This document shows, one piece after another, positions 6,420 through 10,370 of a stretch of 10,370 bases of DNA; positions within the stretch are counted from its first letter, which is position 1; each line of letters starts with the position of its first letter. Both the position numbers and the translations under genes were made by a program. The DNA lies in NCBI GenBank assembly GCA_008501655.1, contig QQUK01000302.1:1-10370 (forward strand), given 5' to 3'. Source of the stretch: Calditrichota bacterium (GTDB taxonomy: Bacteria > Zixibacteria > MSB-5A5 > GN15 > FEB-12). A model generated the notes under the pieces. It saw only the letters and a program-made list of their open reading frames with translations, searched no databases and was not told the origin of the DNA.

Positions 6420-8812
6420 TTATTACACATAATGATGAAAAAATAGAATTAAAAGAAGATTTGCCGGTTATCCCACTGCGTGATGTGGTCGTTTTTCCCC
6501 ATATGATTTACCCCCTGTTAATCGGCAGAACATTCACTATCAACGCCCTCCATGAAGCGATGGGCGACGATAAACAGATTCTGCTTCTTTCACAGCGGGA
6601 AGCTTCGGTCGATAAACCAAAAGCAGATGACCTCTACAAAGTCGGTGTTATTGCCCGTGTTCTGCAGGTTATGAAAATGCCTAACGGAACGTTCAAAGTT
6701 CTTGTAGAAGGACTCGTCAGAGCTCAGGTCGTCACCCTCAAAAAAGCAAAAAATTACTTTCTCGCATTTGCAGATCCGCTTGTACTGGAAGAGAAAAATG
6801 ATGACAAAGAAGCTGAAGCATTGTCCCGCTCAGTTGTCGAACAGTTTACCGAGTATGTCAGACTGAACCGGAGAGTTCCTGACGAAGTCCTGGTGACACT
6901 GGCATCACTTTCGGAACATCAGCAGAAAGCTGATACCATCGCTGCACACATTTTACAAAAATTAGACACCAAACAGTCAGTCCTCGAAGAAGCAAATATC
7001 AAAGAACAGTTTAAGATTCTATCAAAAATTCTACGGGAAGAGATTGAGATTCTCAAAATAGAACAGAAGATAGACGGCACAGTACGGGAATCGATGTCCC
7101 GCTCACAGCGTGAATTCTATCTGCAGCAGCAGCTCAAAGCTATCAAAGACGAACTTGGTCAGGCTGATGAACCATCAGCCGAAGTCGATGACCTCTACGC
7201 TAAAATTGACAACTACGATTATCCCAAAGCAGTCAAAGAAAAAGCTGAAGAAGAAATCACTAAACTCTCAAAGATGCACCCGTATTCTGCTGAAGCCGGC
7301 GTTATCCGTTCTTATCTCGAATGGTTGTTAGGACTCCCCTGGGATAAACCATCAAAAGACAGAACCGAATTCAAAGAGGTAAAAGCTATTCTCGATGGTG
7401 ACCATTTTGGATTGGATAAACCGAAAAGCAGAATCATTGAACATCTTGCAATCATCCGCTTAGCCGGTAAAGTCAAAGGTCCTATTATCTGTCTGGTAGG
7501 TCCTCCCGGTGTTGGAAAAACTTCCGTCGGTCGTTCTATCGCCCGTGCAATGGGTCGAAAATTTGTCCGGATGTCTTTAGGCGGAGTACATGATGAAGCT
7601 GAAATCCGCGGACATCGAAGAACCTATATCGGTGCTCTCCCCGGACGTATCATTCAATCTATAAAAAAAGCCGGTTCTTCAAACCCGGTATTCCTCTTAG
7701 ATGAAATTGATAAAATCGGGAAAGACTTCCGCGGTGACCCGGCATCAGCTCTTCTTGAAGTCTTAGATCCGGAACAGAATTCAACCTTTGCCGATAACTA
7801 TATCGAAGTCGATTATGACTTATCTGACACGTTGTTTATCACAACCGCGAACTCGATGGCAACAATCCCGGAAGCACTTCGTGATAGAATGGAAATTATC
7901 CGCCTCCCCGGTTATCTTGACTTTGAAAAACAGGCTATCGCAGAAAATTTCCTGATTCCAAAATCTATTAAAGATCTCGGATTGGAAAAACTCACAGTTG
8001 AGTTCAAAGATAACGCACTCAAAGAAATTATTCGTTCATACACCCGTGAATCAGGCGTCAGGGAACTTGAACGTCAGATAAATACAATCCTTAGGAAACT
8101 TGCCGTTGACATTGCTTCCGGAAAACGTATTAAAAAACTGACGATCACCAAACCGAAAGTTCACAAACTGCTCGGTGTTCCCAAGTATACCGATACCAAT
8201 ATTAAATCTTCACCAACCGTCGGCTATGCCGTCGGGCTTGCCTGGACACAGCTTGGCGGTGAAACCCTCCCGGTTGAAGTTGTCCCTATGTACGGCAAAT
8301 CCAAATTGACCCTGACCGGTTCCCTTGGTGACGTGATGCAGGAATCAGCGGTTGCAGCTCTCTCCTACATTCGCAACAACCGTGACAAATTCGGACTCGA
8401 TGCTGACTTTTATGAAAAACTCGAACTGCATGTTCATATTCCCGAAGGTGCCGTTCCGAAAGACGGACCCTCGGCAGGTATTACTTTGACAACAGCCCTT
8501 CTTTCGTCACTCATTGATATTCCTGTCCGGACTGATGTAGCCATGACCGGCGAAATTACATTAACCGGCGATGTCCTCCCTATAGGCGGACTGAATGAAA
8601 AACTCCTTGCAGCAAAACGTATCGGCATTACAGAAATTATTCTGCCGGAAAAAAACAAAAAAGAGATAGCCGAACTTCCCGATGAACTCCTCGACGGATT
8701 GGTTCTGCATTATGTGAAAACGATTAAAGACGTACTCAATTTAGCCTTTGTCAAATCACCGTATGTCAAACAAACAGCAAAACGCTCAATTGAGAACCGT
8801 CCGAGTATATAG
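6416..8812 (+). CDS. lon: ATP-dependent protease Lon (LonA type)
   Basis: Complete Lon of 798 residues that degrades misfolded and regulatory proteins in the cytoplasm using ATP. Domains in order: N-terminal substrate-binding domain starting at LPVIPLRDVVVFPHMIYPL (about 15-33); coiled-coil region with SQREFYLQQQLKAIKDELG (about 230-248); AAA+ module with Walker A GPPGVGKTS (362-370, K368) and Walker B FLLDEIDK (D429, E430); and the protease domain with catalytic Ser in PKDGPSAG (S686) and Lys in GGLNEKLLAAKR (K729), the Ser-Lys dyad. Each numbered site is about six or seven residues later than in the Escherichia coli enzyme, so nothing is missing. The ATG at 6416 suits the family N-terminus; AAAGGA lies 12 bases upstream, a long spacing. 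It heads a run with engB (22 bases later) and purA. The tail after the protease domain is short and basic. Confidence 0.98.
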   Translation: MIITHNDEKIELKEDLPVIPLRDVVVFPHMIYPLLIGRTFTINALHEAMGDDKQILLLSQREASVDKPKADDLYKVGVIARVLQVMKMPNGTFKVLVEGLVRAQVVTLKKAKNYFLAFADPLVLEEKNDDKEAEALSRSVVEQFTEYVRLNRRVPDEVLVTLASLSEHQQKADTIAAHILQKLDTKQSVLEEANIKEQFKILSKILREEIEILKIEQKIDGTVRESMSRSQREFYLQQQLKAIKDELGQADEPSAEVDDLYAKIDNYDYPKAVKEKAEEEITKLSKMHPYSAEAGVIRSYLEWLLGLPWDKPSKDRTEFKEVKAILDGDHFGLDKPKSRIIEHLAIIRLAGKVKGPIICLVGPPGVGKTSVGRSIARAMGRKFVRMSLGGVHDEAEIRGHRRTYIGALPGRIIQSIKKAGSSNPVFLLDEIDKIGKDFRGDPASALLEVLDPEQNSTFADNYIEVDYDLSDTLFITTANSMATIPEALRDRMEIIRLPGYLDFEKQAIAENFLIPKSIKDLGLEKLTVEFKDNALKEIIRSYTRESGVRELERQINTILRKLAVDIASGKRIKKLTITKPKVHKLLGVPKYTDTNIKSSPTVGYAVGLAWTQLGGETLPVEVVPMYGKSKLTLTGSLGDVMQESAVAALSYIRNNRDKFGLDADFYEKLELHVHIPEGAVPKDGPSAGITLTTALLSSLIDIPVRTDVAMTGEITLTGDVLPIGGLNEKLLAAKRIGITEIILPEKNKKEIAELPDELLDGLVLHYVKTIKDVLNLAFVKSPYVKQTAKRSIENRPSI

Positions 8813-8834
8813 AAAGTTTATTAGTTTTAGAATT

Positions 8835-9416
8835 TTGAAAAATAAAGAATGTAAATTTATCGGTTCGTTTTATAAATTATCACAGCTTCCAAAAGATAAT
8901 CGCCCTCATATAGCATTTGCAGGGCGGTCAAACGTGGGAAAATCATCTTTGCTGAATAAACTGACCGGAAGAAAAAAACTCGCCAAAGTATCCCAGACCC
9001 CGGGTAAAACCAGAGCTTTAAACTTTTTCTTAATTGATGATAAGTTCTACTATGTCGACCTTCCCGGATACGGATACGCAAAAGTCTCCAAAACAGAACG
9101 GGATTCATGGGGTGAATTAATTAATGATTACCTGGCTGAATCGGATAATTTAGTCGGTCTGATGCTCCTTCTGGATATCCGCCGGGAACCGAATACCGAA
9201 GATATTCAATTGCTCGATTGGCTTGTTGAAAACAATCTCCCCTGTATTCCGGTATTGACCAAAGCTGATAAACTGACCCGTGATAAAATTAACAGAAAAG
9301 TCTTCCAGATTAAAAATGACTACGGCTTACAGGCGATACCTTTCTCAACAGTAAACGGAACCGGAAAAGACGAATTGACCAAAGGCATCAAAGAATTATT
9401 AGTAATGAAAAATTGA
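8835..9416 (+). CDS. engB: Ribosome biogenesis GTPase EngB (YsxC/YihA)
   Basis: Small TRAFAC-class GTPase that assists assembly of the 50S ribosomal subunit. Numbered from the TTG at 8835, it has 193 residues, normal for the family. G1 GRSNVGKSS (30-38), the G2 Thr in SQTPGKTRALNFF, G3 DLPGYGYAK (75-83), G4 TKADK (142-146), and a G5-like segment FSTVNGTGKDEL near the end. The frame stays open upstream to a TTG at 8748 and an ATG at 8763, but those starts lie inside lon and add residues that are only the lon tail in another frame. Family members usually start a few residues before the segment that reads CKFIGSFYKLSQLP here, which fits TTG 8835 (ATT at 8832 is a rarer alternative). No strong ribosome-binding site precedes it. 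It begins 22 bases after the lon stop, and purA follows 21 bases later, so all three are probably co-transcribed. Confidence 0.93.
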   Translation: MKNKECKFIGSFYKLSQLPKDNRPHIAFAGRSNVGKSSLLNKLTGRKKLAKVSQTPGKTRALNFFLIDDKFYYVDLPGYGYAKVSKTERDSWGELINDYLAESDNLVGLMLLLDIRREPNTEDIQLLDWLVENNLPCIPVLTKADKLTRDKINRKVFQIKNDYGLQAIPFSTVNGTGKDELTKGIKELLVMKN

Positions 9417-9437
9417 ACCTTAAAACTATAGATTTGT

Positions 9438-10370
9438 ATGGGAAAAAACAAAATTGTAGTAGGATGTCAGTGGGGTGATGAAGGCAAAGGTAAAATCGTT
9501 GACCTTCTTGCATCCGATGCTGACATTATCGCCCGTTTCCAGGGCGGTGCAAACGCCGGTCACACTATCATCGTTGGTGAGACCAAATATGTTTTACATT
9601 TAATTCCATCCGGTATAATTCATCCCGGAAAAATCTGTGTCATCGGGAACGGGGTAGTTCTCGATCCTTTTGGATTTAAAGAGGAACTCGATATTCTCAC
9701 CTCGCAGGGAATCGACTACAAAGGAAGAATTTATATTTCCGCAGCAGCAAACTTAGTTCTTCCTTACCACAAACTGATTGACTCAGTCGAAGAAACCAAC
9801 CGCGGTACCGCCTCAATCGGTACCACTAAAAGAGGTATAGGTCCCGCTTACGTCGACAAAGTCGCCCGTAACGGTATCCGAATTGCCGACCTCTTTGCAC
9901 CGGACAGACTCAAAAAACGGCTTGAGTATCAAAAAACCATCAAGTCAAAATACTTTGACGGTTCCGAAGATGAACGCGCTGATATCGAACGGACATTCAA
10001 TGAACTGATGGAGCTCGCTCCGATGTTCAAAGAGATGGCAACCGATGTCTCTCTCTATCTGCACAATGCATATAAAGATGGAAAGACAATTCTGTACGAA
10101 GGTGCCCAGGGTTCGATGCTTGATGTTGATCTGGGAACCTATCCCTTTGCGACATCATCAAACACAACCGCAGGTGGTGCTTTTACCGGACTCGGTATCG
10201 GACCAAAAATGATTGATGAAGTCGTCGGCATCGTCAAGGCATACACAACCCGTGTTGGTGCCGGACCGTTCCCGACCGAACTCATTGATGAAACCGGTGA
10301 AGAACTCCGCCGTAAAGGCGACGAGTACGGTGCCACAACCGGACGTCCCCGCCGATGCGGATGGCTCGAC
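9438..10370 (+). CDS. purA: Adenylosuccinate synthetase, 3' end outside the window
   Basis: Adenylosuccinate synthetase joins IMP and aspartate using GTP, the first committed step from IMP to AMP, in the cytoplasm. The window holds 311 codons with no stop; the Escherichia coli enzyme has about 430 residues, so roughly the last quarter is cut off by the window edge and is not a truncation of the gene. Visible motifs: the GTP/IMP-binding N-terminus GCQWGDEGKGK (9-19) with catalytic D14; GGANAGHT (36-43) with catalytic H42; GTTKRGIGPAY (128-138); the TTRVGAGPFPTEL segment; and the aspartate-binding loop TTGRPRRCGWLD (300-311) at the very end. Residue numbers match the Escherichia coli enzyme closely, supporting the ATG at 9438. 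No Shine-Dalgarno sequence is visible before it. It follows engB by 21 bases and is probably read with lon and engB. Confidence 0.98.
   Translation, partial: MGKNKIVVGCQWGDEGKGKIVDLLASDADIIARFQGGANAGHTIIVGETKYVLHLIPSGIIHPGKICVIGNGVVLDPFGFKEELDILTSQGIDYKGRIYISAAANLVLPYHKLIDSVEETNRGTASIGTTKRGIGPAYVDKVARNGIRIADLFAPDRLKKRLEYQKTIKSKYFDGSEDERADIERTFNELMELAPMFKEMATDVSLYLHNAYKDGKTILYEGAQGSMLDVDLGTYPFATSSNTTAGGAFTGLGIGPKMIDEVVGIVKAYTTRVGAGPFPTELIDETGEELRRKGDEYGATTGRPRRCGWLD

Noticed and set aside
10139..10336. Minus-strand open frame of 65 codons
   Set aside because: It lies wholly inside purA, which is unambiguous on the + strand.
9438..10370. Apparent truncation of purA
   Set aside because: The frame is open to the last base, so the missing C-terminus is due to the window edge.

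Overview
The window is an ordinary stretch of bacterial chromosome, moderately AT-rich, with short intergenic gaps and eight protein genes; seven run on the + strand. The conserved genes (LemA, DUF2207, Lon, EngB, PurA) are bacterial. Weak or absent Shine-Dalgarno sequences at several starts, a eukaryotic-type kinase-fold protein and a beta-propeller-like secreted protein would fit a Gram-negative of the FCB superphylum or a neighbouring candidate phylum. That placement is a low-confidence inference; no rRNA or other phylogenetic marker was compared.

Layout. (1) 4-2327: a two-gene envelope operon, a LemA-family protein followed 17 bases later by a DUF2207 membrane protein ending in a glycine-rich tail. 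(2) 2328-2473: convergent intergenic region packed with hairpins. (3) 2474-3610, minus strand: a secreted protein of unknown function, probably a beta-propeller. (4) 3611-3874: divergent intergenic region, AT-rich and then a second, longer copy of the hairpin repeat. (5) 3875-5257: a SAM-dependent methyltransferase of the NoeA-like type, with an N-terminal half carrying kinase-like motifs. (6) 5382-6308: a tail-anchored Ser/Thr-kinase-like protein whose catalytic Asp is Asn, hence probably a pseudokinase. (7) 6416-10370: lon, engB (ysxC/yihA) and purA, closely spaced in one direction; purA runs off the right edge.

How they fit together. lon (protein quality control), engB (50S ribosome assembly) and purA (AMP synthesis) form a probable housekeeping transcription unit. 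LemA and DUF2207 proteins are frequent neighbours and probably act together at the membrane. Nothing directly links the secreted protein, the methyltransferase and the pseudokinase to each other or to the operons.

The points most worth a second look are the pseudokinase, the kinase-like motifs in the methyltransferase, and a family of tandem-hairpin repeats whose two copies flank the minus-strand gene in the same orientation. I do not see a convincing new multi-gene system here. There are no tRNA or rRNA genes, CRISPR arrays, transposases or phage genes, and no gene-free stretch longer than about 265 bases.
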